64,000 nucleotides of DNA from Archangium lansingense (GTDB lineage Bacteria; Myxococcota; Myxococcia; Myxococcales; Myxococcaceae), in NCBI RefSeq assembly GCF_026626635.1, contig NZ_JAPNKA010000001.1, positions 12,632,501-12,696,500 on the forward strand, written 5' to 3'. The notes below the pieces were generated by a model. It did not search any database, was not told where the DNA came from, and saw only the letters and a program-made list of their open reading frames with translations. A program made the position numbers and the translations under genes. This document shows, one piece after another, positions 1-8,961 of this stretch. The first letter of the stretch is position 1. Each line of letters starts with the position of its first letter.

Positions 1-764
1 TTCATGGCGACGCCGGGCACGGTGGTCCAGGAGCCGCCGGTCGGCGCGTAGTGGACGTTGACGGAGGTCCAGGCGCGGGTGCGCGTGTAGTAATAGACCT
101 CGGCCTTGTTGCCCGCGGGGGTGGTGACGGACAGGGCCGGGCTGGCAGCAGACTCATTGCCTGCCGCGTCCACGGCCTTCACGGTGTAGCTGTAGGCCGT
201 GGAGGCGGTGCGTCCCGTATCAGTGTAGCTCGTGCTGGTGGCCGTGCCAATGAGCACGCCCGCGCGGTAGATGTCGTAACGGGCCACGCCCACGTTGTCG
301 GTGGAGGCGGTCCACGAGAAGGCAATGGACGTGGACGTCACCGTGCCCGCGGTCAGCCCGGTGGGTGCGGTAGGCGCCTGGGTGTCGACGACACACGGTG
401 AGCCCGCGTTGGCCAGCAGCTGGCCGTTCTTGATCTGGTGGGTGCCCGCCGTAGGGATGGCGTAGTTGGCGCCCGACTGGTTGTTGAAGTTGTCCCAACG
501 GTTCTGACCGTCGGTGAAGACCGCCTGGAAGGTACTGGCCGAGCCCGTGGTGATGACCTTCGTCACCCAGTTCGTGCAGGCCGCGCTCATCGCGTTACCC
601 GGCACGCTCGTCCAGGTGCCACTGGCGTCGTGGTGGATGTAGACGGACGTCCAGGCCTTATAGGGCGTGTAGTAGTAGACCGTCGCCGTGCCAGCGAGCG
701 CGGGCGCGCTCAAGACCGTCAGGATCAACGCACACAGCGCTGACCCTCTCGAGGGGCTCTTCAT
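1..764 (-). CDS. Secreted CBM25/fibronectin-III protein, 3' end cut by window edge
   Basis: Partial gene of at least 254 codons running off the left edge, so its C-terminus is unseen. The ATG at 764 has AAGGAAAAA just upstream. A signal peptide (KSPSRGSALCALILTVLSAPALA) is followed by a module beginning TVYYYTPYKAWTSVYIHH and containing FQAVFTDGQNRWDNFNNQ, which matches family-25 starch-binding modules. A fibronectin type III domain follows (APTGLTAG...SFSWTAS-type strand pattern, TAYSYTVKAVDAAGNES), then a second CBM25 begins (AEVYYYTRTRAWTSVNVHY). This order is typical of secreted amylases and other polysaccharide-active enzymes, but no catalytic domain is visible in the window, so the enzyme type is unknown. 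Confidence 0.8.
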   Translation of the reverse strand, partial: MKSPSRGSALCALILTVLSAPALAGTATVYYYTPYKAWTSVYIHHDASGTWTSVPGNAMSAACTNWVTKVITTGSASTFQAVFTDGQNRWDNFNNQSGANYAIPTAGTHQIKNGQLLANAGSPCVVDTQAPTAPTGLTAGTVTSTSIAFSWTASTDNVGVARYDIYRAGVLIGTATSTSYTDTGRTASTAYSYTVKAVDAAGNESAASPALSVTTPAGNKAEVYYYTRTRAWTSVNVHYAPTGGSWTTVPGVAM

Positions 765-862
765 GGGGGTTTTTCCTTACGTATCGGGGGAAAACGCGGA
801 CAGCCCGGAAAGACTGACCCATTCCTGACCACTTGGAAAGTGGAGCGGCCCGTCGAAGAGCC

Positions 863-1264
863 ATGGACGTCCACGCCCTCGAAGAACTTGGGAAGGTGAT
901 TGGGCTGGAACGATGGCTGGGAGATTGGGCGCGTCACGGCGTGGGGTACTGGGCCGTGGAGCGGCGCGACGCGCCTGGGACAATCGTGGGCTTCAGTGGC
1001 ATGCGCCACAAGGAGCTCGAAGGCCAGAGGGTGCTCAACCTCGCCTACCGGTTCAGTCCCCAGTGTTGGGGCTCGGGGTATGCGACGGAAGCGGCCCGCG
1101 TGGCGCTGGCGCTGGCCCGTCAGCACATCCCCGACGTTCCGGTGGTGGCCATCATCAGCTTGGAGAACGCGCCGTCACTCCGCGTGGCAGAGCGGCTCGG
1201 AATGCGGCGCGACCGGATCATCGACTACGAGGGCGTCGCGAACGCCGTGTTTCTGGCGGCGTAG
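863..1264 (+). pseudogene. N-terminally truncated GNAT (RimJ/RimL-type) acetyltransferase
   Basis: The frame encodes the C-terminal two thirds of a RimJ/RimL-type N-acetyltransferase: GYWAVERR...IVGFSGM, then NLAYRFSPQCWGSGYATEAA, the acetyl-CoA binding loop, and NAPSLRVAERLGMR. Family members are usually 160-180 residues and start about 45 residues earlier with a TERLxLR strand that is absent here; a TGA at 815-817 closes the frame. The ATG at 863 or a TTG at 833 could start a short product. No convincing ribosome binding site precedes either, so a decayed 5' end seems likely, although an active short variant cannot be excluded. Confidence 0.55.
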
Positions 1265-1406
1265 CGCGCGGCAGGGACGGGCAGGCCTGGAGGGGGGGGC
1301 GAGTCACACAAATCGCACTGTGGACCGATGACTTCGGACGGGGTTGACCGTCTATCGGTTGAGGCGCTCCCATGGGGCGTCGTTCTCTCAACCGAAAGGC
1401 TCTGAC

Positions 1407-1832
1407 ATGACGATCAAAGCAGTGACCCCGTACTTCCTCCTCAACGGCAGGACCGAGCAGGCCATCGCTCTCTATCAGCGCGCTCTCGGCGCGAAGGTCG
1501 AGACGATGCAGCGGTTCGGAGACGTCGACGGGAGCTGTCCCGTGGCGATGAAGAACCGGGTCATGCACGCGGCCCTGCAGGTGGGCGACGCGGTGCTGTT
1601 GATGAGCGACGGCTCCAAGGATGATGAGGCGCCCTCACAGAGCGGGAACGTGAGCGTCGCCCTCCAACTCGATGATCCTGATCAGGCCAGGCGCTGCTTC
1701 GACGCGCTGGCAACGAACGGCAAGGTCGTCCAGCCGCTCATCGACGCCCCCTGGGGTGCTCTGTTCGGCGTGGTTTCCGACGAGTTCGGCATCAACTGGA
1801 TGTTCAACAGCGCCAAGGCCAAGAAAGCCTGA
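1407..1832 (+). CDS. VOC superfamily (PhnB/YjdN-like) protein
   Basis: A 141-residue protein of the vicinal-oxygen-chelate fold. It opens TIKAVTPYFLLNGRTEQAIALYQRALGA, the usual PhnB/YjdN start, and ends with the WGALFGVVSDEFGINWMFN strand that closes the second beta-alpha-beta-beta-beta module. Members include glyoxalase-like and 3-demethylubiquinone methyltransferase-like proteins; the substrate cannot be told from sequence. The frame is open back to 1344, but the ATG at 1407 is preferred because AAAGG lies just before it and the family starts there. A copy of the dispersed palindromic repeat follows its stop codon within ten bases. Confidence 0.82.
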   Translation: MTIKAVTPYFLLNGRTEQAIALYQRALGAKVETMQRFGDVDGSCPVAMKNRVMHAALQVGDAVLLMSDGSKDDEAPSQSGNVSVALQLDDPDQARRCFDALATNGKVVQPLIDAPWGALFGVVSDEFGINWMFNSAKAKKA

Positions 1833-1838
1833 CGAAGC

Positions 1839-1867
1839 TCCCTCAGGGAGAGGGCTAGGGTGAGGGT
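1839..1867 (+). repeat. Dispersed palindromic repeat, copy R1
   Basis: CTCCCTC-AGGGAGAGGG-CTAGGGTGAGGGT, directly after the VOC gene stop at 1832. The hairpin arm is slightly shortened. Orientation is hairpin first and GTGAGGGT tail second relative to the upstream gene, as in most other copies. Confidence 0.8.
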
Positions 1868-1885
1868 GTTGGAAAAGGAGCCCTC

Positions 1886-2428
1886 ATGCGCCATACGAGA
1901 TTTCCCCTACTCGCCCTCTCCCTGAGCTGCCTAGCGGCCGCGAAACCCAAGGCAAGCCCCAGCGCCAGCGCATCCCTCGCGACCGAGATGGTGGCCGCGC
2001 ACAACGAGGCGCGGTCAAAAGCGAAGCCCACCCCGTCCCCGGCGCTGCCCCCGCTCACCTGGTCCCCGGAGGCAGCGAAGGTGGCACAGGCCTGGGCCAA
2101 CCAGTGCAAGTTCGAGCACAACAAGAACCGGGGCAAGTACGGGGAGAACCTCGCCGCGGCCGCGCCTCCAGGCTCGAAGACGAACGCGCAGGTGGTGGCG
2201 GACTGGATGTCCGAGTCGGCCGACTACACGTACTCCACGAACAAGTGTGCGCCGGGCAAGGTATGCGGCCACTACACACAGGTGGTGTGGCGCAACACGA
2301 CGCAGGTGGGGTGCGCGACGGCCATCTGCACGAAGAACTCCCCGTTCGGCTCGCAGTTCCCCACGTGGCAGCTCTGGGTGTGCGACTACGCGCCCCCGGG
2401 CAACTACGTGGGACAGAAGCCGTACTGA
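1886..2428 (+). CDS. Secreted CAP/SCP-domain protein (PR-1-like)
   Basis: A 180-residue protein with a signal peptide (hydrophobic residues 6-19) and one CAP domain. Visible signatures are AAHNEARSKA near residue 39, CKFEHN (His78), KYGENLA (Glu87) and CGHYTQVVWRNTTQVGCA (His129), which supply the conserved His/Glu/Glu/His cavity. Four or more cysteines could form disulfides. CAP proteins are extracellular; bacterial members have been linked to lipid binding, proteolysis or host interaction, but no single activity can be assigned. Start is the ATG at 1886, supported by AAAAGGAG seven bases upstream. It converges on the dienelactone-hydrolase gene, with 26 bases between the two stops. Confidence 0.88.
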   Translation: MRHTRFPLLALSLSCLAAAKPKASPSASASLATEMVAAHNEARSKAKPTPSPALPPLTWSPEAAKVAQAWANQCKFEHNKNRGKYGENLAAAAPPGSKTNAQVVADWMSESADYTYSTNKCAPGKVCGHYTQVVWRNTTQVGCATAICTKNSPFGSQFPTWQLWVCDYAPPGNYVGQKPY

Positions 2429-2454
2429 GCCATGCGGTTCGAGGCCTACCTGGC

Positions 2455-3309
2455 TCACTGCTTCAGGTGCTCGGCCAGGAACGCCTTCGCTTGCTCCCAC
2501 GCGGCGGCCGCGGCCTCGGCGTTGTAGCGCCCCGGCGACGAGGGGTTCGCGAAGGCATGCGGCGCGTCGTACTTCAGGATGCGGTGCGCCACCCCGGCGT
2601 CCGACAACGCCTCGTCGAACTCCTCCACCACGTCGTTGGGAATCGACTCGTCCTTCGAGCCGAAGATGCCCAGCACCGGAGCCTTGATGGTCTTGAGCTC
2701 GTCCACGTTGAGCACCGGCTTCCCGTAGTACATCACCACCGCATTCAGCTCCGGGATGGCCATGCCCGCGCGCAGCGCCCACGCGCCTCCGAAGCACCAG
2801 CCAATGACCCCCGTGTGCGTCGATTGCACCCGCGACGACGTCATCAGGTACTGGTGCGCCGCCTGGAGGATCTCCCGCGAGCGCTTCGGGTCCACCGTCT
2901 TCATGGCGGCCATCGCCTCCTCGGGCGTGGTGGCCACCTTGCCGCCGTACAGGTCCACCGCTAGCGCCGCGTAGCCCTGGGCCGCCAGCCGGTCCGCCCA
3001 GTGCATGATGTGCTCGTTGAGCCCCCACCACTCGTGGACGACAATCACTCCCGGGATGGGCTTGTGCACTTTCTCCGGCAGGCTCAGGTAGGCCCTCGCA
3101 CCGGCAATCTCCACCATCTGCCCCTTGCGGGGCGGCGCCGCTTCCGCCTTCAGCTCGTGCAGCGCCTGGAACTCCTTCTCCGTCAGGCCGCCCAGCTCCT
3201 CGCGCCGATCCACCTCCAGGGCGCCCTGCTCCGCGCCCTGCTTCGACGCACAGCCTCCCAGGGACAGCAACACCAGCGCCGCACACCCCAGCATCATCCG
3301 CAGGCTCAT
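2455..3309 (-). CDS. Dienelactone hydrolase family lipoprotein
   Basis: A 284-residue alpha/beta hydrolase with a lipoprotein signal (LLSLGGC, Cys20), so probably anchored to the inner or outer membrane facing the periplasm. The mature domain carries VIVVHEWWGLN and the Cys-Asp-His triad of dienelactone hydrolases: Cys172 in GWCFGG, Asp220 in GSKDES and His251 in DAPHAF. Classical members open dienelactones from aromatic degradation, but most paralogues have unknown ester substrates. Start ATG 3309 has GGAGGAGAGGA upstream. It lies downstream of the FKBP gene on the same strand, separated by 188 bases holding a terminator-like hairpin, so the two are probably separate transcripts. Confidence 0.9.
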   Translation of the reverse strand: MSLRMMLGCAALVLLSLGGCASKQGAEQGALEVDRREELGGLTEKEFQALHELKAEAAPPRKGQMVEIAGARAYLSLPEKVHKPIPGVIVVHEWWGLNEHIMHWADRLAAQGYAALAVDLYGGKVATTPEEAMAAMKTVDPKRSREILQAAHQYLMTSSRVQSTHTGVIGWCFGGAWALRAGMAIPELNAVVMYYGKPVLNVDELKTIKAPVLGIFGSKDESIPNDVVEEFDEALSDAGVAHRILKYDAPHAFANPSSPGRYNAEAAAAAWEQAKAFLAEHLKQ

Positions 3310-3422
3310 CCGAGTGTCCTCTCCTCCGGGCCTCTGTCACACGCGTGCCCTGGAGCGCTCTCCGGCGTAACGCGACCCCACGTCCCACGCCAGAGCCTGT
3401 CCAGCCCGGTGCAAGAAAGACG

Positions 3423-3472
3423 ACGGGCCATCCGGTGCCGCCCCGGTGAGGGGAGGCAACCCGATGGCCCGT
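3423..3472 (-). terminator. Terminator-like hairpin after the FKBP gene
   Basis: Perfect 10-bp inverted repeat ACGGGCCATC / GATGGCCCGT (3423-3432 and 3463-3472). Read on the minus strand, downstream of the FKBP stop at 3498, it is followed by the pyrimidine run cgTCTTTCTT, which fits a factor-independent terminator. Confidence 0.55.
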
Positions 3473-3497
3473 GAGAAACACTCGGCCCTGGGGAGGG

Positions 3498-4271
3498 TTA
3501 CTTCTTGGCCGGCTGACCACCCGGCTCCGCCGGCTGGCCCGGAGCCGTGGGCTGGCCCGGCATCGTCGGCATCGGGGGCGGCTCGTTCTTCTGCACGTCG
3601 AGCAGCTCCACCTCGAACACGAGCGCCGCGCCACCGGGGATGCCCGGCGTGCCGCGGTCGCCGTAGGCCAGGTCGGACGGGCACACCAGCTTGGCCTTGC
3701 CGCCCACCTTCATCTTCTGCACACCCTCGGTCCAGCACTTGATGACGCCGTTGAGCGGGAACTGGGCCGGCTCATTGCGCTTGTAGGAGCTGTCGAACTC
3801 CTTGCCGTCCGGCAGCGTGCCCCGGTAGTTCACCTTCACGATGTCCGTGGCCGACGGCTGCGCCCCGGAGCCCTCGGTCAGCGACTTGTAGATGAGGCCG
3901 GACTCGGTGCGCACCGCGCCCTCCTCCTTGGCCGCCTGCTCCAGGAAGCTCTTGGACTTCTCCTTCTCCTTCTCCGCGCGGGCCGTGGAGCGGGTGCGCG
4001 CCAGCTCCGGCAGCTTCGGCCCGAAGGCCTGGATGTCCACCGTGGGCTCCTTGCCCGTCACCTGCGCCGTCAGGCCCGCCTTCACGAACTCCAGCTCCTC
4101 GGGAGTCATGTCGAAGACCTGGATCTGCCGGCCCAGCGTGAGGCCCAGCGCATAGAAGGTCTTCTGATCATCCGTCTGCGGAGTGGCCGCGGCACCACTG
4201 CCCCCGCCGGAGCCCTGCTGCTGACAGCCCGCCACGGCGAGCATCAACGTCACCACCAGAAACTTCCTCAT
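3498..4271 (-). CDS. FKBP-type peptidyl-prolyl cis-trans isomerase lipoprotein
   Basis: A 257-residue protein with a lipoprotein signal (MLAVAGC, Cys16). After a Gly/Ser linker comes an FKBP N-terminal dimerisation-like region (KTFYALGLTLGRQIQVFDMTPEE; about residues 35-125), then an FKBP catalytic domain (residues about 140-225) with VNYRGTLPDGKEFDSSYKR, FPLNGVIKCWTEGVQKM and LVCPSDLAYGDRGTPG. A Pro/Gly-rich tail follows. This resembles Mip/FkpA periplasmic foldases, which catalyse proline isomerisation in exported proteins. Start ATG 4271 has GGAAAGGAAGGA upstream. It is divergent from the histidine kinase at 4472. Confidence 0.93.
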   Translation of the reverse strand: MRKFLVVTLMLAVAGCQQQGSGGGSGAAATPQTDDQKTFYALGLTLGRQIQVFDMTPEELEFVKAGLTAQVTGKEPTVDIQAFGPKLPELARTRSTARAEKEKEKSKSFLEQAAKEEGAVRTESGLIYKSLTEGSGAQPSATDIVKVNYRGTLPDGKEFDSSYKRNEPAQFPLNGVIKCWTEGVQKMKVGGKAKLVCPSDLAYGDRGTPGIPGGAALVFEVELLDVQKNEPPPMPTMPGQPTAPGQPAEPGGQPAKK

Positions 4272-4471
4272 GATGTGTCCTTCCTTTCCAACCAGGGCAG
4301 CGAGCGCTGCCCATGCCGGCGCCCTTATATAAGAAGAAAGAGTCGGTCCGGCGGGGGAGCGGACCGTTCTTATCTTTTTCCGGTGAACCGGGATCCCGGG
4401 AGGCGAGGTCCTCCGCTTCGCCCCCGAGGGCAGTCACCCGGACCAGAGGTACACCGGGGAGGCACTCGGGC

Positions 4472-6868
4472 ATGGACATCGACGTGCGGCGCGTCCTGGA
4501 CTCCCTGGGAGACCCCATGCTGGCCCTGGACCGCTCTGCCCGCGTCCTCCATGCCAACGCGGGGCTGAAGGAGTTACTGGGCTGGTCCCGCCTGGAGCTG
4601 CTGGGACGCCCCGTCTCCAAGGTGCTTCCCGGGGGGCTGCCGGAGCTGTCCTGGGGAAACCCGCCCCCCCCATCCATGGCTCGCCAGCCCTTTCGGACGA
4701 GCGCCCTGCGGCGAGATGGCCGCCCGCGAGAGGTGGAGGTGCGACTCTCCCCCTGGCCGGGGGGGGAGAACGAGGGGTTGCTCATCGTCTCCCTGCGCTC
4801 GCTGGAGGCCCAGGTGGAGCTCGAGCGGCAACTGCGGCTGAGCCAGCGTGTACACGTGCTGGACGCAGCCTTGACGCAGGTGTTCTCGTCCGCCTTGGAC
4901 GAGGAGGAGGCCGCGTATGCCGTCCTCCGGGCCTGCGGGCAGCTGGAAGGCTGGGTGCTGGGCACCTACTGGCGGCTGGAGCGAGGGGATGGCGTGCTGG
5001 TGCCCCTCACCGTGTGGGCGGCGGACGGCGGCCTGGGCGACTTCGTGCACGTCACCCTGCAAAGCACCTTTGCGCCTCCCACGGGGCTGCCGGGGCAGGC
5101 CTGGGCGCGCCGGGAGCCCATCTGGAGCCAGGACGTGACCCAGGACGTGCGCTTCCTGCGCATGGAACCGGCGGCGAGGCATGGGCTGCACGGGGCCCTC
5201 TTCCTGCCAGTACTGGGTGGCCGCCACGTGCAGGGGGTCATGGAGCTGTTCAGCCGCGAGCCCCGGGAAGACCGCGCGGCGGATATGACCCTGGCCACCA
5301 CGCTCGGCTTTCACTTCGGACGCTTCCTGGATCGGCTCCACCACATGGAGGCGGAGCACACCCGCCTCAACGGCCTGCGCGCGTTGTGGGACTCGGACCT
5401 GCTGGGGCTATTCATCAGCGACGTCCATGGCCGCATCCTAGAGGCCAACCCCACCCTGCTGCGGATGCTGGGCTACTCGCGAGAGGACGTGCGGGAGGAG
5501 CACCTCACCTGGTCGTTGCTGACGCCCCCTCGCGAGCGCGTCGTGACGGAGAGCACCCTGCGGCGGCTGCGCGCGGATGGCGTCTTCCAGTCCCACGAGG
5601 GCACGCTGCTGCGCAAGAACGACAACGGCATGCCGGTACTGCTGGGCTCGGCGAACCTGGGTGGGGGGCGCGTGGTGACCTTCGCGTTGGACCTGTCGGA
5701 CTGGAAGCCGACGGAGTCCACCCCTCCCCAGGAGACGGATGCCCGGCTCCATTCACTCATCGCCCAGGCGCCCGTGGTGCTCTTCGCGCTGGACCGCGAC
5801 GGCCTCCTCACCCTCTCCGAGGGCCACGCACTGGAGTCCCTGGGGCTCAAGCCCGGCCAGTCGGTGGGCATGTCCGTGTTCGACCTCTATCGCACCGAGC
5901 CCACCGTGCTGCAGGCCGTGCGGCAGGCGCTCGCGGGGGAGGAGTTCTTCTCGAAGATACTGCTGAGCAACGGGTTGATGTACGAGACGCACTGGGTGCC
6001 GCTGCACGACGCCGAGGGGCAGCCGGCGGGCACACTCGGGCTGGCCTTGGACGTCACCCAACGAGAGCACGAGGCGCGCTGGAGGGCACAGCTCTTCGAG
6101 GAGGCAGAGGAGGCCCGGGCAGAGGCGGAGCGGGCGGTGCGGCTGCGCGACGAGTTCCTGAGCGTGGCCTCGCACGAGCTGAAGACGCCGCTCACCTCGC
6201 TGAGCCTGCAGCTTCACACGCTGCTGAAGCGGGCGAAGCAGAGCGAACGGCCCGAGGACGCCGAGACGGCCCAGCGGCTGGAGAAGGCGCAGCGGCAGTC
6301 GCACAAGCTGGCGAGGATGATGGACGAGTTGCTGGACATATCGCGCCTGGCGGAGGGGCGGCTGCAGCTGGAGCTGAGCAACGTGGACCTGGTGCAGGTG
6401 GTGCGCGAGGTGATGGAGCGCTTCCAGGAGGAAGCCCAGCGCACGTGCACAAGCCTGGAGCTGCGCGCGGACGAGCAGATCGTGGGCCGGTGGGACCGAA
6501 CGAAGCTGGAGCAGGTGGTGACCAACCTGGTGTCCAACGCCTTGAAATACGGGGCGGGGGCGCCGGTGGAAGTGCAGGTGCACTCCAGCGGGGCCATGGC
6601 GCTGCTGGAGGTGACGGACCATGGCATCGGCATCTCGCCCCAGGACCTGGGGCGCATCTTCGGCAAGTTCGAGCGCGCGGTGCCAGTACGCCAGTACGGT
6701 GGCTTTGGACTGGGGCTGTACATCGTGCGCCAGCTCGTGGAGGCACTGGGTGGAGGAGTGGACGCGGAGAGCACACCGGGCTCGGGTTCCACCTTCCACA
6801 TCGTGCTGCCGCTGGCCGGGCCCGAGACGCGGCTGCCCCCTCCGCCCGCGCAGGCGGACCTACACTGA
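4472..6868 (+). CDS. Soluble PAS-GAF-PAS-PAS sensor histidine kinase
   Basis: A 798-residue kinase without membrane segments. Order: PAS (about 5-115; LDSLGDPMLALDRSARVLHANAG), GAF-like domain (about 130-285), PAS (about 305-410; LLGLFISDVHGRILEANPTLLRMLGY), PAS (about 425-535), short coiled coil rich in Glu/Ala/Arg, HisKA with His568 in SVASHELKTPLTSL, and HATPase (NLVSNALKYG, DHGIGISPQDLGRIF, GFGLGLYIVRQL). It would autophosphorylate in response to cytoplasmic signals. No receiver is fused; the next gene encodes a receiver-kinase hybrid and may share its pathway. The frame is open upstream to 4313, but the ATG at 4472 with GGGGAGG fits the PAS boundary. Confidence 0.93.
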   Translation: MDIDVRRVLDSLGDPMLALDRSARVLHANAGLKELLGWSRLELLGRPVSKVLPGGLPELSWGNPPPPSMARQPFRTSALRRDGRPREVEVRLSPWPGGENEGLLIVSLRSLEAQVELERQLRLSQRVHVLDAALTQVFSSALDEEEAAYAVLRACGQLEGWVLGTYWRLERGDGVLVPLTVWAADGGLGDFVHVTLQSTFAPPTGLPGQAWARREPIWSQDVTQDVRFLRMEPAARHGLHGALFLPVLGGRHVQGVMELFSREPREDRAADMTLATTLGFHFGRFLDRLHHMEAEHTRLNGLRALWDSDLLGLFISDVHGRILEANPTLLRMLGYSREDVREEHLTWSLLTPPRERVVTESTLRRLRADGVFQSHEGTLLRKNDNGMPVLLGSANLGGGRVVTFALDLSDWKPTESTPPQETDARLHSLIAQAPVVLFALDRDGLLTLSEGHALESLGLKPGQSVGMSVFDLYRTEPTVLQAVRQALAGEEFFSKILLSNGLMYETHWVPLHDAEGQPAGTLGLALDVTQREHEARWRAQLFEEAEEARAEAERAVRLRDEFLSVASHELKTPLTSLSLQLHTLLKRAKQSERPEDAETAQRLEKAQRQSHKLARMMDELLDISRLAEGRLQLELSNVDLVQVVREVMERFQEEAQRTCTSLELRADEQIVGRWDRTKLEQVVTNLVSNALKYGAGAPVEVQVHSSGAMALLEVTDHGIGISPQDLGRIFGKFERAVPVRQYGGFGLGLYIVRQLVEALGGGVDAESTPGSGSTFHIVLPLAGPETRLPPPPAQADLH

Positions 6869-7027
6869 GCACCGCCCGGTTGCCCGGTCCCTCAACGATT
6901 AAGCGGACGAGCCCTCCGACGGAGAAAGGAGGACCGTATATTTTCCAGGACACCCGTCCTCAGGCGATGCGTTACACATCTCTGCTGTTTCGCGCCCCGT
7001 TCGTGAGACGGCGGCAGAGCCAGGTTC

Positions 7028-8272
7028 GTGGGAGGAGCCGTGCAAGCAGGGAATGCGCCGCGCACCAGTGTCTTGCTGGTGGATGACCAACCTGCCGACC
7101 TCTTGGCCATGGAGCGCCATCTGGGGCCTTTCTCGCTGCACCTGGTGAAGGCCTGCTCGGGAGAAGAGGCGCTCCACTGCATCGAGGACGAGGACTTCGC
7201 CCTCGTGCTCATGGACGTGCGAATGCCGGGCCTGGACGGCTTCGAGACGGCGCGGCTGATGCGGGAGAATGCGGAGCAGAGCCACGTGCCGCTCATCTTC
7301 CTGACGGGCGCGCCCCCCGAGGAGCACAACCTGGCGTACGCGAGCGGGGCGGTGGACTGGCTGCGCAAGCCGGTGGAGCCGGAGATTCTGCGCGCCAAGG
7401 TGCGGGTCTTCGTGGAGCTGCACCGGGAGCGAGAGACGCTGCGGCGCCAGCAGGCGGAGCTGCGGGAGCGAGAGCGGGAGGCGCTGGAGGAGCAGCGCCT
7501 GCGGGTGGAAGCGGAGCGAGAGCGGTTGGTGGTGGAACTGCGCGAGGCGGTGCGCCTGCGCGACGAGTTCCTGTCGGTGGCCAGCCATGAGCTGAGGACA
7601 CCGCTGACGCCACTGGCCCTGCGCCTGCAGTTGATGTGGCAGGGGCTGGAGGCGGAGACGCCGGACGTGGAGCGGCTGCGCGGGCACGTGGAGGTGGCGC
7701 GCGGGCAGGTGCGACGGATGGCGTCGCTGGTAGAGAGCCTGCTGGACACCACGCGCATCACCCGCGGCCGGCTCCCCCTGCGCCGCGAGCGCGAGGTGAA
7801 CCTCGCGACCATCGTGCGCGGCGTGGCGGTGGGCTTCGAGACACAGGCAGCGCGCGCAGGCTGTGCGGTAGAGATGGAGACCCCCACTCGGGTGACGGGC
7901 GAGTGGGACGTGCTGCGGCTGGAGCAAGTGGTGACCCACCTACTGTCCAACGCGCTCAAGTTTGGCGCGGGTGGGCCCGTGCTGCTGCGAGTGGAGGAGC
8001 AGGAGGGGTGGGCCCGGCTGACAGTGCGAGACGCGGGCATCGGCATGGACGAGAAGGTGCGCGCGCGCATCTTCGGCCGGTTCGAGCGAGGCGTGTCGGA
8101 GCGGCACTATGGCGGCCTGGGACTGGGCCTCTTCATCACGCATCAGGCGGTGGAAGCCATGGGCGGCCGCATCCATGTCGAGAGCGCTCCGGGGCGGGGC
8201 TCCACCTTCACCGTCGAGTTGCCGTGCTCGGCGCCAAAGGAGGCCGGCGGAGGGACGCACCACGATGCATGA
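7028..8272 (+). CDS. Hybrid response regulator-histidine kinase
   Basis: A 414-residue protein with an N-terminal receiver (VLLVDDQPADL; phospho-acceptor Asp63 in VLMDVRMPG; LRKPVEP lysine), a charged Glu/Arg coiled-coil linker (about 135-175), HisKA with His187 in SVASHELRTPLTPL, and HATPase with LLSNALKFG, DAGIGMDEKVRARIF and LGLGLFITHQAV. Receiver-then-kinase architecture suggests a relay protein whose kinase is gated by phosphorylation of its own receiver. Its HisKA and ATPase regions are close to those of the kinase upstream, suggesting duplication. Start is a GTG: 7028, or 7040 which has GGAGGAG just before it but very close. Confidence 0.9.
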   Translation: MGGAVQAGNAPRTSVLLVDDQPADLLAMERHLGPFSLHLVKACSGEEALHCIEDEDFALVLMDVRMPGLDGFETARLMRENAEQSHVPLIFLTGAPPEEHNLAYASGAVDWLRKPVEPEILRAKVRVFVELHRERETLRRQQAELREREREALEEQRLRVEAERERLVVELREAVRLRDEFLSVASHELRTPLTPLALRLQLMWQGLEAETPDVERLRGHVEVARGQVRRMASLVESLLDTTRITRGRLPLRREREVNLATIVRGVAVGFETQAARAGCAVEMETPTRVTGEWDVLRLEQVVTHLLSNALKFGAGGPVLLRVEEQEGWARLTVRDAGIGMDEKVRARIFGRFERGVSERHYGGLGLGLFITHQAVEAMGGRIHVESAPGRGSTFTVELPCSAPKEAGGGTHHDA

Positions 8273-8317
8273 GCACTGGCGCCGGGGGTGGTAGACCGCG
8301 GACCAGGAGGAGGAGAC

Positions 8318-8788
8318 ATGATGCAGGCCTCGAGCGGAGTGGGAATCGCGAGGGTGGAGGTGGAGGTGACGATCGCGGCACCACGGGAACGGGTGTGGAA
8401 GGCGCTGGTCGAGGAAGCGGGCCGGTGGTGGCCGAGGGACTTCTACGTAGGCCAGACGCCGAAGGACTTCGTCATCGAGGCGCGCCCGGGAGGCCGGGTG
8501 TACGAGGACTGGGGCAACGAGGCGGGAGCGCTCTGGTACACGGTGCTGGTGGTGGAGCCACCGGCGGTACTGGAGCTTGCGGGACACCTGACGCCAGCGT
8601 TTGGAGGGCCGGCGACGACGACGGCGCGACTGACGTTGAAGGAAGAGGGAGGCGCGACGGTGGTGCGGGTGGAGGACTCGGTGTTCGGGCGAGTGGACGA
8701 GAACACGAGCCCACGGCTGCGTGAGGGGTGGCGCGCCCTCATGGGGAGCAAGGGGCTCAAGGCCTACGTAGAGCAGCAGACTCCCTAG
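8318..8788 (+). CDS. SRPBCC (AHSA1/START-like) domain protein
   Basis: A 156-residue protein of the SRPBCC fold: VEVEVTIAAPRERVWKALVEEAGRWWP opens the family, and VIEARPGGRVYEDWG, LWYTVLVVEPPAVLEL and a C-terminal helix (LREGWRALMGSKGLKAYVEQQ) follow. AHSA1-like proteins bind small hydrophobic ligands or act in toxin resistance; no ligand can be named. Two adjacent ATGs (8318, 8321) follow an AGGAGGAGGAG ribosome binding site. It lies 45 bases after the hybrid kinase on the same strand and might be co-transcribed. Repeat copy R2 follows it. Confidence 0.85.
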   Translation: MMQASSGVGIARVEVEVTIAAPRERVWKALVEEAGRWWPRDFYVGQTPKDFVIEARPGGRVYEDWGNEAGALWYTVLVVEPPAVLELAGHLTPAFGGPATTTARLTLKEEGGATVVRVEDSVFGRVDENTSPRLREGWRALMGSKGLKAYVEQQTP

Positions 8789-8799
8789 AGCCCCATTTC

Positions 8800-8833
8800 C
8801 CCTCTCCCCTCGGGAGAGGGTCGGGGTGAGGGT
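8800..8833 (+). repeat. Dispersed palindromic repeat, copy R2
   Basis: CCCCTCTCCC-ct-GGGAGAGGG arms followed by TCGGGGTGAGGGT, 12 bases after the SRPBCC stop and in the standard orientation to that gene. Confidence 0.88.
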
Positions 8834-8961
8834 ACCCGGACCCCAGGTTGAACCCGTGCCCCACCCGAGCGCCTGCCCGGCCGCCTGGCGTGCCCTCTGG
8901 CCGCATGGCGAAGCCCACGTGCCATGCCCACCGTGCCTGAGCGAGTCGAGGGGGGCCGACG

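Noticed and set aside
2015..3634. 539-codon minus-strand frame
   Set aside because: It overlaps the dienelactone-hydrolase and CAP genes in another frame and is Arg/Gly-rich noise.
4345..4379. Plus-strand terminator (GGTCCG / CGGACC stem then T-rich run)
   Set aside because: It lies between two divergent genes with no plus-strand gene upstream to terminate; the 6-bp stem may be chance or regulatory.
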